NCBI RefSeq assembly: GCF_002269125.1
Contig: NZ_NQKI01000009.1
Span: 62,001-126,000 of the forward strand
DNA length: 64,000 nt
From: Pseudomonas lundensis
GTDB lineage: Bacteria; Pseudomonadota; Gammaproteobacteria; Pseudomonadales; Pseudomonadaceae
Reading direction: 5' to 3'
The notes beneath the pieces are model-generated. The model ran no database searches, was not told where the DNA came from, and was given only the letters and a program-made list of their open reading frames with translations. The translations under genes and the position numbers were made by a program. The stretch's first letter is position 1; each line of letters starts with the position of its first letter. Below, piece by piece: positions 9,585 through 18,009 of this stretch.

Positions 9585-10142
9585 ATGAACCCACTATTAG
9601 CCAGCCATTACCGGGAAATTCTCGTCGGTCTCGGTGAAAACCCCGAGCGCGAGGGCTTGTTAGACACGCCCAAGCGTGCCGCCAAAGCAATGCAGTACCT
9701 GTGCAATGGCTACACGTTGAGCCTAGAAGACGTCACTAACGGAGCCTTATTCGAGTCGCAGAGCGATGAAATGGTGATCGTCAGGGACATCGAGCTTTAT
9801 TCCTTGTGTGAGCATCACATGTTGCCCTTCATCGGCAAGGCGCATGTGGCGTACATCCCCACCGGCAGAGTCCTGGGGCTGTCGAAGGTCGCGCGAGTGG
9901 TTGATATGTTCGCACGTCGCCTACAGATCCAAGAAAACCTTACCCGGCAGATTGCTGAAGCTATCCAGCAGATTACTGATGCCGCCGGTGTGGCCGTGGT
10001 CATTGAAGCTAGGCACATGTGCATGATGATGCGCGGCGTAGAGAAGCAGAATTCGGTCATGACTACCTCCGTAATGCTGGGCAACTTCCGTGATAGTTCG
10101 ACGACGAGGCAGGAATTCCTACAGCTCATCGGACGACGATAA
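9585..10142 (+). CDS. folE: GTP cyclohydrolase I
   Basis: Converts GTP to 7,8-dihydroneopterin triphosphate, the first step of folate and pterin synthesis. The 185-residue protein has the zinc site Cys75/His78 in [10 protein letters not shown] and Cys146 in RHMCMMMRG, followed by the conserved [11 protein letters not shown] segment. It is compact, lacking the N-terminal extension of E. coli FolE (222 residues). Pseudomonads often carry several folE copies; this one sits in a cluster with DUF3833, SDR and DUF6482 genes and has a LitR-type operator upstream, so it is probably the light-induced paralogue rather than the housekeeping one. Confidence 0.93.
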   Translation: MNPLLASHYREILVGLGENPEREGLLDTPKRAAKAMQYLCNGYTLSLEDVTNGALFESQSDEMVIVRDIELYSLCEHHMLPFIGKAHVAYIPTGRVLGLSKVARVVDMFARRLQIQENLTRQIAEAIQQITDAAGVAVVIEARHMCMMMRGVEKQNSVMTTSVMLGNFRDSSTTRQEFLQLIGRR

Positions 10143-10145
10143 ACT

Positions 10146-10169
10146 TATACACTGACTGCAAAATGTACA
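10146..10169. promoter_or_regulatory. Second PplR1/LitR-type operator, upstream of the DUF3833 operon
   Basis: TATACA at 10146-10151 and TGTACA at 10164-10169, again separated by exactly 12 bases. It lies just after folE and 54 bases before the lipoprotein gene, so the DUF3833-SDR-DUF6482 genes probably have their own promoter controlled by the same regulator as folE. Confidence 0.7.
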
Positions 10170-10223
10170 GCTGCATCGCTCGAAACTTCATCCTCACACT
10201 TGTGTACTTTAGGGATTAAGGCA

Positions 10224-10766
10224 ATGACCCGATTTCTGCTGTTACTGGCAATGGTACTCAGCGTCACGAGCTGTACCAGTGTGGATGTTGCCCGGTATGC
10301 GGATCAGCAACCGGCGTTGAATCTGGAGCATTTTTTCAGCCAGCCCGTCAAAGCCTGGGGGATGTTTCAGAAGCGCAACGGTGAGGTGGCCAAGCGTTTC
10401 GAGGTCAACATCGTCAGCCGTCGCGAAGGCAACAACCTAATTCTCGACGAGCGCTTCCTCTATAGCGACGGCACCCGCCAGCGTCGCGTCTGGACCCTCA
10501 CGCCAGAGGGCCAGGGACGCTGGAGCGGCCGCGCGGAGGATGTGGTCGGTATCGCCAGGGGCCACGTCGTCGGAAACACGTTGCACTGGCGATACAACCT
10601 GAACCTGCCAGTCGATGATTCGACCTACGAAATGAGCATGGACGACTGGATGTACTTGATGGACGAAGACACATTGATCAACCGCACCCGTATGTCCAAG
10701 TTCGGGGTTGAGGTCGGTCAGGTGACGATATTCTTCCGCCGCCAGGGCGCCGGGGTGAGCCAATGA
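10224..10766 (+). CDS. DUF3833 family lipoprotein
   Basis: A 180-residue protein with a lipoprotein signal ending at the lipobox VTSC (Cys14 of the ATG-10224 start), so a lipid-anchored envelope protein. The body (LEHFFSQPVKAWGMFQKRNG near the start, a DDWMYLMD segment near the end) matches the DUF3833 family, predicted to be lipocalin-like and often found in light-regulated clusters. Start ATG 10224 follows AAGG closely; the frame opens earlier but without a signal peptide. Its TGA overlaps the ATG of the SDR gene. Function not established. Confidence 0.85.
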   Translation: MTRFLLLLAMVLSVTSCTSVDVARYADQQPALNLEHFFSQPVKAWGMFQKRNGEVAKRFEVNIVSRREGNNLILDERFLYSDGTRQRRVWTLTPEGQGRWSGRAEDVVGIARGHVVGNTLHWRYNLNLPVDDSTYEMSMDDWMYLMDEDTLINRTRMSKFGVEVGQVTIFFRRQGAGVSQ

Positions 10767-11473
10767 ACCACCTCCTGACCATGACCTCCCTCGACGACGG
10801 GTATCGCGCGCTGGTGATCGGTGCCAGCGGCGCCCTCGGCACAGCGTTTTGCGAACACCTGAGGCAGGATCCGCGCTGCGCCGGGGTTCGTGCGCTAGGG
10901 CGCCATACCGTTCCCGAGCTGGACCTTGAACGACCGGAAACGATTGCCAGCGCCGCCACCGAACTGGCCGCAGAAGCGCCCTATCAACTGATCGTACACG
11001 CGGCCGGCCTGCTCCATCGCGACGGGATCAAACCGGAAAAAAGCATCAGCGCCATCGAGCCGGAGGCGCTGCAGGCTGTGTTTCAAGTGAACACGCTGGG
11101 GCCGGCCATCGTGTTGCGCTACTTTTTACCGCTGCTCGCACCGCGCGGAGCGATGGCGATGCTATCGGCAAAGGTCGGCAGCATTGGCGACAACCGTTTG
11201 GGCGGCTGGTATGCCTACCGGGCTTCCAAAGCCGCACTGAACATGCTGATCAAGACTGCCGCCATCGAACTGACCCGCACCCACCCGTACAGCCGGTTGC
11301 TAACCCTGCATCCAGGCACGGTTGTGTCGGGGCTGTCGCACCCTTTTCGCGTAGCCGACAGCGCACGCCCCGCAGGCGTTGCCGCGGCCCAATTACTGAC
11401 CTTGATTGACCAGTTGACACCGGCCGACAGCGGCCATTTCTTTGTTTACGATGGAGAACGCCTGCCCTGGTAG
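10763..11473 (+). CDS. SDR-family oxidoreductase (C-factor-like)
   Basis: A 236-residue short-chain dehydrogenase. The nucleotide-binding motif is IGASGALG near residue 19, the catalytic YRASK lies near residue 152, and HAAG stands in for the usual NNAG. The ATGA overlap with the DUF3833 gene indicates translational coupling. It is followed 14 bases later by a DUF6482 gene. Pteridine reduction would fit the folE context, but nothing in the sequence proves the substrate. Confidence 0.85.
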   Translation: MNHLLTMTSLDDGYRALVIGASGALGTAFCEHLRQDPRCAGVRALGRHTVPELDLERPETIASAATELAAEAPYQLIVHAAGLLHRDGIKPEKSISAIEPEALQAVFQVNTLGPAIVLRYFLPLLAPRGAMAMLSAKVGSIGDNRLGGWYAYRASKAALNMLIKTAAIELTRTHPYSRLLTLHPGTVVSGLSHPFRVADSARPAGVAAAQLLTLIDQLTPADSGHFFVYDGERLPW

Positions 11474-11487
11474 GCAAGGAGTGAAGC

Positions 11488-11793
11488 ATGAACCTGCAAA
11501 CCCTAACCGAACATGCGGCCAACAGTGAAATACGCGAGCTGGAGCTGCTGTCACTCGAAGGCGGTGTTTATTTGGCACGGATCCGCCTCGATCACGGGCA
11601 ATTCACCCTGCTTGACGAGGCGGCCAAGCCGATGCACCTGCGTTCAGTCCCCCACCTGCGGGACTTGCTGCACACCGTACCGGCATTTCCTTGCGTGCTG
11701 GTGCAGCAATGCGTGCATGACGAAATGTGTGGCCGGGATACCGGGCCTGTCGAAGAGATGCGCCTTCCGTTTACGCTCACCACTCCATTATGA
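11488..11793 (+). CDS. DUF6482 family protein
   Basis: A 101-residue soluble protein, probably the DUF6482 family (common in Pseudomonas), with no catalytic motif I can identify. AAGGAG lies 7 bases upstream of the ATG. It is the last gene of the operon, with a terminator 59 bases after its stop. Role unknown. Confidence 0.75.
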   Translation: MNLQTLTEHAANSEIRELELLSLEGGVYLARIRLDHGQFTLLDEAAKPMHLRSVPHLRDLLHTVPAFPCVLVQQCVHDEMCGRDTGPVEEMRLPFTLTTPL

Positions 11794-11851
11794 AGATGTC
11801 TTTCAACGGCTACGAGACTACGTCAAAGGTCAGTAATAGTTGAGAAGTCTG

Positions 11852-11881
11852 CCGCTTCGGCGTAGCCGAGGCGGTTTTTTG
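11852..11881 (+). terminator. Rho-independent terminator of the folE-associated operon
   Basis: Stem CCGCTTCGGC / GCCGAGGCGG with loop GTA and one G-T pair, followed by seven T. It lies just after the DUF6482 gene. Confidence 0.85.
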
Positions 11882-12344
11882 TCCAAACAACACGCTAGTG
11901 GGATGCACAGAACTCAGTGTGCAGAGCTACAAGCGGCTACAACTTCAATGCCAGCTGCAACATGCTGACTAAATCCGATCCGTGCTCATTGGTCACCGTT
12001 CCGCAGCGCTGGCGGATCATGCTCGCGTTGGTATGCAACGTATGCACGGAGCTCCAATCCAAAGCAAGCATTTGAACAAAGTCACGCAATACTGCCGTTG
12101 TAGGGTTAAAAAGGGGCCTACGGTGATGACTTTAACGTCCGATTTTTGCCAGAACTCGTCGTTCGTAAAAGCCTGCTTCTGGCGGGGAACTGCCCTTCGT
12201 GGCAGGCAGTTATCGTGCAGAAGCAGTCATGAGCCCTATTAAAAATGAAACGCGGTTTGGAAACGGGGGATTTCCCATCGGACATCCTCACAATGCGGCA
12301 TAACTTGCCGATAGGTATCGGTATGACCCTAGAGGCGGCTCTCA
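11882..12344. other. Intergenic region ahead of the chemoreceptor gene
   Basis: About 460 bases with no convincing gene. A small hairpin with arms CTGCC and GGCAG lies near 12190. It presumably carries the promoter of the chemotaxis gene at 12345; no clear -35/-10 pair was identified. Confidence 0.4.
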
Positions 12345-13658
12345 ATGTTCAACAATACGCTTAAGAAACAGCTTCAAACTCAGGCAGACGAACTGTCGGA
12401 GCTACGCCAACTGCGTGATGGCCTACGCCGTGAAATGTTAATGCTGAGTATCGATTCGACATTTAAAATCACTGAATGCAACGAAAACTTTGCAAATACG
12501 TTGGGCTACAGCCCGGGTCAGCTTATAGGTCGCGCCATGGCCGAGATTGTTCCGCAGTACGTCTCCAAGCTGCTGTGCTTTCATAACTTTCGAGCAGCAG
12601 TTGCCGCAGGTAAATCCGTCACCGACGATTACAGGTATCTGCATGCTGACGGGTCATTAGTGTGGCTTCATGCGCATTGGCAGCCAATCTCAGAAACGAG
12701 CGGCGAATTGAGTCATGTCACTTGCTACGCGACAAACATTACCTCCCGAGTAGAGAAAGCATCGGAAAACGCCTCCTTCATTGAGGCATTACTTCGGTCG
12801 ACGGCAGTCATCGAGTTCGACCTCTCGGGGCATGTGCTAATGGCAAATGATCAGTTTTTACGAGCGATGGGCTACAACCTAGGACAAGCCAAGGGGAGTC
12901 ACCACAGTATTTTCTGTAAGCCCGAACAAGTTTCGTCCCAGGAATACAGGGATTTCTGGTCTACATTGAACAAAGGTGAATTTGTTGCCGGGCGATTTGA
13001 ACGTATAGACAGTCGCGGCCAACCTGTATGGCTGGAAGCAACCTACAACCCGGTTTATGACACCGAAGGGACACTTTGCAAAGTGGTAAAATTTGCTACG
13101 GTGGTGACCGACCAGGTTGCCCATGAACAAGAAGTCAGTGGAGCGGCCCTGACTGCATTTGAAATTTCTCAGCAAACAGATGTCAGCGCTCAGCGAGGAG
13201 CTGTCGTAGTCAACGACACAATGCATACCATGCGCAAAATCGCAGTTGATATGCAGGCTGCATCTGAGGGGGTCGAAGCGCTGGGTAAACAGTCACTATT
13301 GATCAGCTCAATTATTCAGACAATCAGCAGCATTGCCCAACAAACCAACCTGCTGGCATTAAATGCTGCTATTGAAGCTGCCCGCGCAGGCGAGCAAGGT
13401 CGAGGCTTTGCGGTGGTAGCTGATGAAGTGCGGAAACTGGCTGGACGAACCAGCGCGGCCACTGAAGAAATCGCATCGGTTGTCTTGCAGAACCAGAAGC
13501 TGGTAGATGAGACCGTCTCTGATATGGCAAACAGCAAGTCCCAAGCTGAGCAAGGTCTTGAACTAGCGACACAGGCAGGACAAGTAATTGTTGAGATTCA
13601 GGATGGCGCTAAGCGAGTGGTCGATGCGGTAGGTATGTTTGCTACTCAGGTGGCTTAG
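12345..13658 (+). CDS. PAS-PAS soluble methyl-accepting chemotaxis protein, BdlA-like
   Basis: A 437-residue cytoplasmic chemoreceptor. Two PAS sensor domains lie at about residues 20-120 ([13 protein letters not shown]) and 140-250 ([13 protein letters not shown]), followed by a signalling domain. The hairpin tip that binds CheA/CheW is clear: [20 protein letters not shown]. No membrane segments. Length and layout match BdlA of P. aeruginosa (biofilm dispersion) and Aer-type relatives. The C-terminus [13 protein letters not shown] looks natural, so the gene is probably intact although an IS relic follows within a few hundred bases. Confidence 0.9.
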   Translation: MFNNTLKKQLQTQADELSELRQLRDGLRREMLMLSIDSTFKITECNENFANTLGYSPGQLIGRAMAEIVPQYVSKLLCFHNFRAAVAAGKSVTDDYRYLHADGSLVWLHAHWQPISETSGELSHVTCYATNITSRVEKASENASFIEALLRSTAVIEFDLSGHVLMANDQFLRAMGYNLGQAKGSHHSIFCKPEQVSSQEYRDFWSTLNKGEFVAGRFERIDSRGQPVWLEATYNPVYDTEGTLCKVVKFATVVTDQVAHEQEVSGAALTAFEISQQTDVSAQRGAVVVNDTMHTMRKIAVDMQAASEGVEALGKQSLLISSIIQTISSIAQQTNLLALNAAIEAARAGEQGRGFAVVADEVRKLAGRTSAATEEIASVVLQNQKLVDETVSDMANSKSQAEQGLELATQAGQVIVEIQDGAKRVVDAVGMFATQVA

Positions 13659-13929
13659 AGATGGTCTGAAGTAGGCCGCTATTTTTCGACTGCTGATCCA
13701 TAGGTGCTTTCAAAAAACGGCAGCCGTTCAAAACCGATCAAGTCTGCCGCCTATTCCATCCATGTTTGCCGCTGAACGCTCCTCGCAGCAGCTATTTCCC
13801 TCATTACAGACGCACCTCTCCTGCGCTGGGGAGTCAAATATCGACGCGCCATCCAAAGGTTCGACAGGGCGAACAGCGTCACCCTCTGAGCAGTGTTTTT
13901 CACCAAGCCTCGGAAACGCATTTCGTATA

Positions 13930-14026
13930 ACCAAGTGTAATAACCACTGGGATGGACTTTCAGCGTCAGGCAAAGCCGTCGAATCGAATAGTCGTCCGCT
14001 CACTGCTTGATAAAGGCGTACTTCAA
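13930..14026 (-). pseudogene. IS3-family transposase OrfB fragment
   Basis: Directly after OrfA the frame reads KYAFIKQ-stop-ADDYSIRRLCL and VHPSGYYTW, the conserved beginning of IS3 OrfB, with a TGA in an early codon. The DDE catalytic core is missing. Confidence 0.7.
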
Positions 14027-14287
14027 TCGCACTCCTTGGCAAAGTACGCGGCGGCCTTTTTTAAGATGTCTCGCTCTTCGGTGACACGCTTGAGTTCGGC
14101 TCGTAGACGACGCAGTTCAGCGTGCTGATCGTCGTCTTGCTGCCATTCTGCTTGAGGTTTGCTAGGCATAGAGGCTATGCGTCGACACACCAAGACGTGC
14201 TGCCACATCAGCGACAGGCAGCTTCTTTTCGGTCACTTGATTGACCGCTTGGATTTTGAATTCTTCGGGATAACGTGGGTTGCTCAT
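14023..14287 (-). pseudogene. IS3-family transposase OrfA, frameshifted
   Basis: Starts ATG at 14287 after AGGAGG with the classic OrfA opening SNPRYPEEFKIQAVNQV and helix-turn-helix VADVAARLGVSTHSLYA, then hits TAG at 14162. Reading resumes in another frame as the leucine-zipper part ELRRLRAELKRVTEERDILK and ends FAKECD at the normal OrfA terminus. A small deletion at the break removed the usual residues after SLYA. Non-functional. Confidence 0.8.
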
Positions 14288-14433
14288 GGCACCTCCTGAT
14301 TGGCCTCAGCATAGGCTGGAGATGTCTATGGCGCAGGGGGCAGTCCAATGATCAGCATGTTACTTTTCCTAGACACACACGGAGTACTGCACCTCTGATA
14401 AGGAAATTACGATGCTCGTCGATACACGCGAAA

Positions 14434-14473
14434 GACGACGGCGCGCGCCGGGGTTGAAGCACGTCAAATCCCC
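14434..14473. repeat. 40-bp repeat, second copy at 61553-61593
   Basis: GACGACGGCGCGCGCC opens both copies, and about 36 of 41 positions agree over the aligned stretch with one gap. In both places it lies on the left side of a dam-type gene or its remnant, which supports common descent of the two prophage ends. Confidence 0.6.
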
Positions 14474-14581
14474 AGAAGTGTAACGAGGCGATGAAAACCT
14501 CAGTTACCAAATAAAAATGACTCGAGCAGAAATTTGGCATCAACCTCCTCGGTTAGAAATGGACTCTTGCAGGGACTTCGC

Positions 14582-14819
14582 ATGAAGAAGAAGGACGATA
14601 AAGACGACCCTTTTTTAGACTCACCTTGGCATCAACGTCGCCCAAACGGTGGCGCGTCTTGGGCCGCATGGGCAAAACCCTCTGTGCCAGAGCCGGTGTA
14701 CATCCCAACATGGCGCTGTTGAGAAATACAACAAGCGCGGAAAACATCTTGGGGAGTTTGATCACGAAACAGGTGAACAAACTAAAGATGCTGATAAAAA
14801 CAGAGAGGTAGAACCATGA
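14582..14819 (+). pseudogene. Collapsed bacteriocin gene with colicin-E3-type rRNase C-terminus
   Basis: An N-terminal piece starts ATG at 14582 (KKKDDKDDPFLDSPWHQRRP) and stops at 14722. One frame over, starting near 14708, the sequence reads QHGAVEKYNKRGKHLGEFDH and continues to the TGA at 14817. This lines up with the last part of the colicin E3/cloacin 16S-rRNase domain (QHGELEGY...HLGSFD). The His and Glu of the D-H-E catalytic set are kept; the Asp and all translocation and receptor domains are lost. The TGA overlaps the immunity ATG, the usual colicin-immunity arrangement. A large internal deletion is the simplest explanation. Confidence 0.7.
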
Positions 14820-15049
14820 AATTTATCGTCGAAGCATTCAATAAAGAGAACGAATTTCTAGATTTTGAAGTTGCTCTACCAGATGGCTGCGAAGCCCAAC
14901 TAGCCAAAATCATGAACTGGTCATCTCCACAGCGAGGTGATGAGGGCTACAACCTTAGCAGCACCCAACTGTCTAGCATCGAGGCTTTGATAGGCAAGCG
15001 TTTCAATGACGATAAATACATATTTCAACTCACCTGTAACGTGAGCTGA
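14816..15049 (+). CDS. Probable immunity protein of an E3-type bacteriocin
   Basis: A 77-residue acidic protein, intact, starting inside the stop codon of the rRNase remnant (ATGA overlap). Size, acidity and position fit an immunity protein that blocks an rRNase bacteriocin. I do not see strong similarity to the classical ImmE3 sequence, so the assignment rests mainly on context; it may belong to another immunity family. It is now an orphan because the toxin gene is destroyed. Confidence 0.65.
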   Translation: MKFIVEAFNKENEFLDFEVALPDGCEAQLAKIMNWSSPQRGDEGYNLSSTQLSSIEALIGKRFNDDKYIFQLTCNVS

Positions 15050-15103
15050 AATGCGGCCTCTGATAACTCACGTAGCGGGTCCGGACTCATGCCCGCGAGC
15101 CCC

Positions 15104-15245
15104 TCACATCAAAACAACATCCCCAACGCCTTCGGCGTCCACTTCATAATCATCAACTCCCCACTGACCTCAGCCTTCCCCTGTCGCGAATATCCACCAT
15201 ATCAACGTGAATTCTTCAAACAGTCGGCGAATGACCGGAGTGTCC
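15104..15245 (-). pseudogene. Remnant of dam-type methylase, 3' end
   Basis: Closely resembles the last part of the two intact dam genes of this window (61826 onward and 22990 onward), including the stop-proximal run TCACATCAAAACAACATCCC. Several small deletions break the frame. It ends at a junction with the integrase fragment. Confidence 0.75.
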
Positions 15246-15290
15246 ACGCGGCTTGCCCCCTCAATGGCGCCGGGTTGGTCCAGCTCAGTT

Positions 15291-15425
15291 TCACGCCTGT
15301 GTCGCCTGTTTACGGGCGAATGTCTGGCTCTCTTGGTAGACTTGCACCCCATCATGGATCAGGCGTATTTGTGCCGTGTAACTGATGCTGCCGTCGATGC
15401 GTTTACGCCCTCTGATCGTGGCCAT
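15291..15425 (-). pseudogene. Tyrosine integrase N-terminal fragment
   Basis: ATG at 15425 opens a 44-codon frame ending in TGA. It reads GRKRIDGSISYTAQIRL and VQVYQESQTFARK, matching the N-terminus of the intact integrase (RKRRDGSTGYTAQVRI, VTVYQESQTFDRK). All catalytic parts are gone. Its upstream region keeps the same half-site and palindrome layout as the intact gene. Confidence 0.8.
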
Positions 15426-15432
15426 AGTTAAC

Positions 15433-15468
15433 GGGTACAATTCGAAAATGAGATGGTACGTTGTACCA
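15433..15468. promoter_or_regulatory. Half-site and palindrome upstream of relic integrase
   Basis: GGGTACAA at 15433-15440 is followed by the perfect dyad TGGTAC-GTT-GTACCA at 15454-15468. The intact integrase has the equivalent TTGCTACA and TTGCTAC-ATT-GTAGCAA at nearly the same distances. This may be an integrase arm site or an autoregulatory operator. Confidence 0.5.
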
Positions 15469-15597
15469 GCACCTTCGAAACCGCCCTTTTACCCCTCAAA
15501 ACACGCCTAAAACACGTAGAGCAAAATGGTACAGAATTCAGCCACACCCCACGTAAACACAGGCTCTGCGGTGTCCAGACGCTTTAGCGTGGCCCCT

Positions 15598-15607
15598 ATG
15601 ATGGATG
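15598..15607. other. Candidate att core (left side of prophage 1)
   Basis: ATGATGGATG preceded by a C run, 173 bases upstream of the relic integrase start. The same ten bases, also after CCC, lie 173 bases upstream of the intact integrase start. Short, so only a candidate. Confidence 0.35.
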
Positions 15608-15609
15608 GG

Positions 15610-16158
15610 ATCTATTTAATTAATAAATCCTTATAAATCAAGTAGATAGATTGTAAAAAACCCTTGCTATAGCAAATTTAAAGCAAGCAGCTCATAACGA
15701 TTTCGCCCAATGCAACAGCACCTTCCCAGTCCGTCCAATCAGTGACAGTACATTTTTGGCTGCTCTGATTGAATGTCGCAAGTTAGCTCCCTAGTACCCC
15801 ATGCCCCCTCGTAAAATCTCTTAAGTCATTGTAAGTAAACAAGAAATATATATATTTTAACAGACAAAAAACACTGATTTTCGTGTATTGGCAAACGGTA
15901 AACCGTGGGCTGTAGGGTGGGTTTTGCGCATACTTGATGTGTTACGATTCTGGAACCCGTATATAGAAAACTCAACATACTTTCAAACACTTCAAGCCCT
16001 GACATACAACAAAATCAGAACCGTCCTACACCTCCGATTTTCCCGATACCAAATACTCCCCCTACCCTTTGACGCCAATGGCGGATACCCTGCTCGCCCC
16101 TAGATAGCCAACCGCCATCATCCATTACAAATCTAGCAAATCGCTCGAGTGAGATCAC
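15610..16158. other. AT-rich non-coding left flank of prophage 1
   Basis: About 550 bases with no convincing gene. It contains the perfect 12-base palindrome TTGCTATAGCAA at 15664-15675, which resembles the arms of the palindrome upstream of the intact integrase. The 71-codon plus frame from 15888 has no credible ribosome site or homologue. Confidence 0.4.
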
Positions 16159-17787
16159 ATGGAACTGTTCCTCATCATTTTCGGCTTATGCACCCTTGTG
16201 CTGCTGGTCATCGCAATAAAAAAAACAAAGCTCACAGCCAAGCTAACTGCTGAACTTCGCCAACGAGAGCAGATCATTGATCGCCAGCAGCAAGAAAACT
16301 CAGCACTAATAAGCCGTGTTGACCGCCAGGGGCAGGAAAATACAGCCTTGCAGAATCGCGTCGACGCCCTTTCCAAGTATCAAACCATCATCGATGCGGA
16401 GGCGCACGCCAAAGAACTCAACGCACAAGCTGAGAGTGTTTTCGCCCACTCGAAAATAGCTGCTGCAGTCGAATTGCATGAAGCCAAACGCATAGCAAAA
16501 GAAGAGCTGATTACAAGCGAGATGGAAATGGCTTCAGCTCGCGCAACTGCGAGCAGGATTGTCGAAGCCGCCAACAAACGCGCAGAAGAAATTGCAGGTG
16601 ACGCTTACAGCGCCATGAACCGTGCAAAGGAATTTGCTGACACAGCAAAAGCGATGAAGAACATCATCGAAGGCTACGGTGATGCTTACATAGTGCCGAC
16701 CTACAATCTGCTGGATGATCTTGCAGAAGAGTTTTCCTTCACTGAAGCGGGCCAGAAACTCAAAGCGGCACGTGATATGAGCCGCTGGATGGTCAAGGCT
16801 GTCCGGGCTGCTACTTGTGATTACGCAGAAGCAAATCGACGTGACACGGCCATCCGATTTGTCATCGATGCATTCAACGGTAAAGTCGATTCAATCCTTT
16901 CTAGAAACAAAGCTGATAACCACGGAAAGCTGGAGCAAGAAATTCGGGATGCATTTGCCTTGGTTAACCACAACGGCACCGCATTCAGAAACGCACGTAT
17001 CACAGATGAATACCTCGCCTCGCGCCTAGAGGAACTGAAGTGGGCCGCAACAACTCGCGTGCTGAAAGAGCAAGACCGCGAGGAGCAGCGTCTACTGCGC
17101 GAACAAATACGCGAAGAGGAAAAAGCCCGCCGTGAGTTTGAACGCGCAATGAAAGACGCGGCGAAGGAAGAGGACACCATCAAAAAAGCGATGGATAAGG
17201 TTCTTCAGCAAGCAGCGAATGCCAATGATGCACAGAGGGTAGAGTTTGAAGCCAAGCTGCGGGAGCTGGAAATCAAGCTCCAGGCTGCAGAAGAGAAAAA
17301 CCAACGTGCTCTGTCAATGGCACAGCAAACCAGAACCGGCCATGTTTACGTAATTTCTAACGTTGGTTCGTTTGGCGAGGAGGTCTTCAAAATTGGCATG
17401 ACTCGCCGTCTGGAACCTAAAGACCGCATTCGTGAGCTTGGGGATGCGAGTGTTCCATTCGAGTTCGACGTGCATGCGATGATTTTCAGCGATGACGCCC
17501 CGACCCTCGAGAAAACCCTGCACCGCCACTTCCTGCGCCGCCAGATGAACAAGGTCAATCCGCGTAAGGAGTTTTTCCGCCTTGGGATCAGTGAGATTCG
17601 AGCTGAGCTCGAAATCCTTGGCGTTGAGACCCTTTGGACGATGGCAGCTGAAGCTCTCGAATATCGCGAGACCACTCGCATTGAGCAGCAGATCCAGGAA
17701 AACCCGGTGATTGAGCAGCAATGGACGCGCCATCAACTTGAACAGGAAGTAGAGAACGAGTTCGAGGAAGAGATGCATTCGGCATAA
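16159..17787 (+). CDS. DUF4041 / T5orf172 (GIY-YIG) domain protein
   Basis: A 542-residue protein with an N-terminal membrane anchor (about residues 2-20), a long coiled coil, a DUF4041 region around residues 150-300, a second charged coiled coil, and a C-terminal T5orf172 domain of the GIY-YIG nuclease superfamily from about residue 390. The nuclease-like motifs are GHVYVISN, FKIGMTRR, an Arg in DRIRELGD and a Glu in LEKTLHRHF. Such proteins are frequent phage and defence-island cargo; the activity is not established. It stands alone, 222 bases before the HD/methyltransferase genes. A membrane-tethered nuclease acting on incoming DNA is a plausible inference. Confidence 0.82.
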   Translation: MELFLIIFGLCTLVLLVIAIKKTKLTAKLTAELRQREQIIDRQQQENSALISRVDRQGQENTALQNRVDALSKYQTIIDAEAHAKELNAQAESVFAHSKIAAAVELHEAKRIAKEELITSEMEMASARATASRIVEAANKRAEEIAGDAYSAMNRAKEFADTAKAMKNIIEGYGDAYIVPTYNLLDDLAEEFSFTEAGQKLKAARDMSRWMVKAVRAATCDYAEANRRDTAIRFVIDAFNGKVDSILSRNKADNHGKLEQEIRDAFALVNHNGTAFRNARITDEYLASRLEELKWAATTRVLKEQDREEQRLLREQIREEEKARREFERAMKDAAKEEDTIKKAMDKVLQQAANANDAQRVEFEAKLRELEIKLQAAEEKNQRALSMAQQTRTGHVYVISNVGSFGEEVFKIGMTRRLEPKDRIRELGDASVPFEFDVHAMIFSDDAPTLEKTLHRHFLRRQMNKVNPRKEFFRLGISEIRAELEILGVETLWTMAAEALEYRETTRIEQQIQENPVIEQQWTRHQLEQEVENEFEEEMHSA

Positions 17788-18009
17788 ACTGGAGATCTCT
17801 ACCCCGCCTCAAGCAAGCGTGTATGGTTGGGTAGAGAACGTTATGAAAACGCACGAGGGCAGCCGCTACAGATCGCGGCGAGTCAGCAAAGTCGGGGCTT
17901 TTCAACGTCAAGCCAGCACAAATGATCTGTTCACGTTATGTGTGTACAATCACAGCATAGTACCCGATTTGGGACGTACACCCTGCACACGCTTTGATTG
18001 AAGGGCCAT

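Larger units (their letters stand above)
13930..14347 (-). mobile_element. Decayed IS3-family element
   Basis: The left end TGGACTGCCCCC is read on the minus strand from 14347, 60 bases before the orfA start. OrfA and the beginning of OrfB are recognisable but broken. The right end is unclear; weak protein similarity fades near 13930, and the element may originally have reached about 13660. A one-mismatch inverted copy of its left end lies at 5639-5678. Confidence 0.7.
14348..15609. mobile_element. Prophage relic: bacteriocin remnant, immunity gene, dam and integrase fragments
   Basis: From left to right this holds a collapsed colicin-E3-type gene, its immunity gene, the 3' end of a dam-type methylase and the first 44 codons of a tyrosine integrase, then a short sequence also found next to the intact integrase. 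The order matches the ends of prophage 1 (cargo-dam ... integrase-att) with everything between dam and int deleted. The left boundary is uncertain. Confidence 0.6.

Noticed and set aside
15888..16103. 71-codon frame in the left flank of prophage 1
   Set aside because: No ribosome site and low-complexity AT-rich content; not supported.
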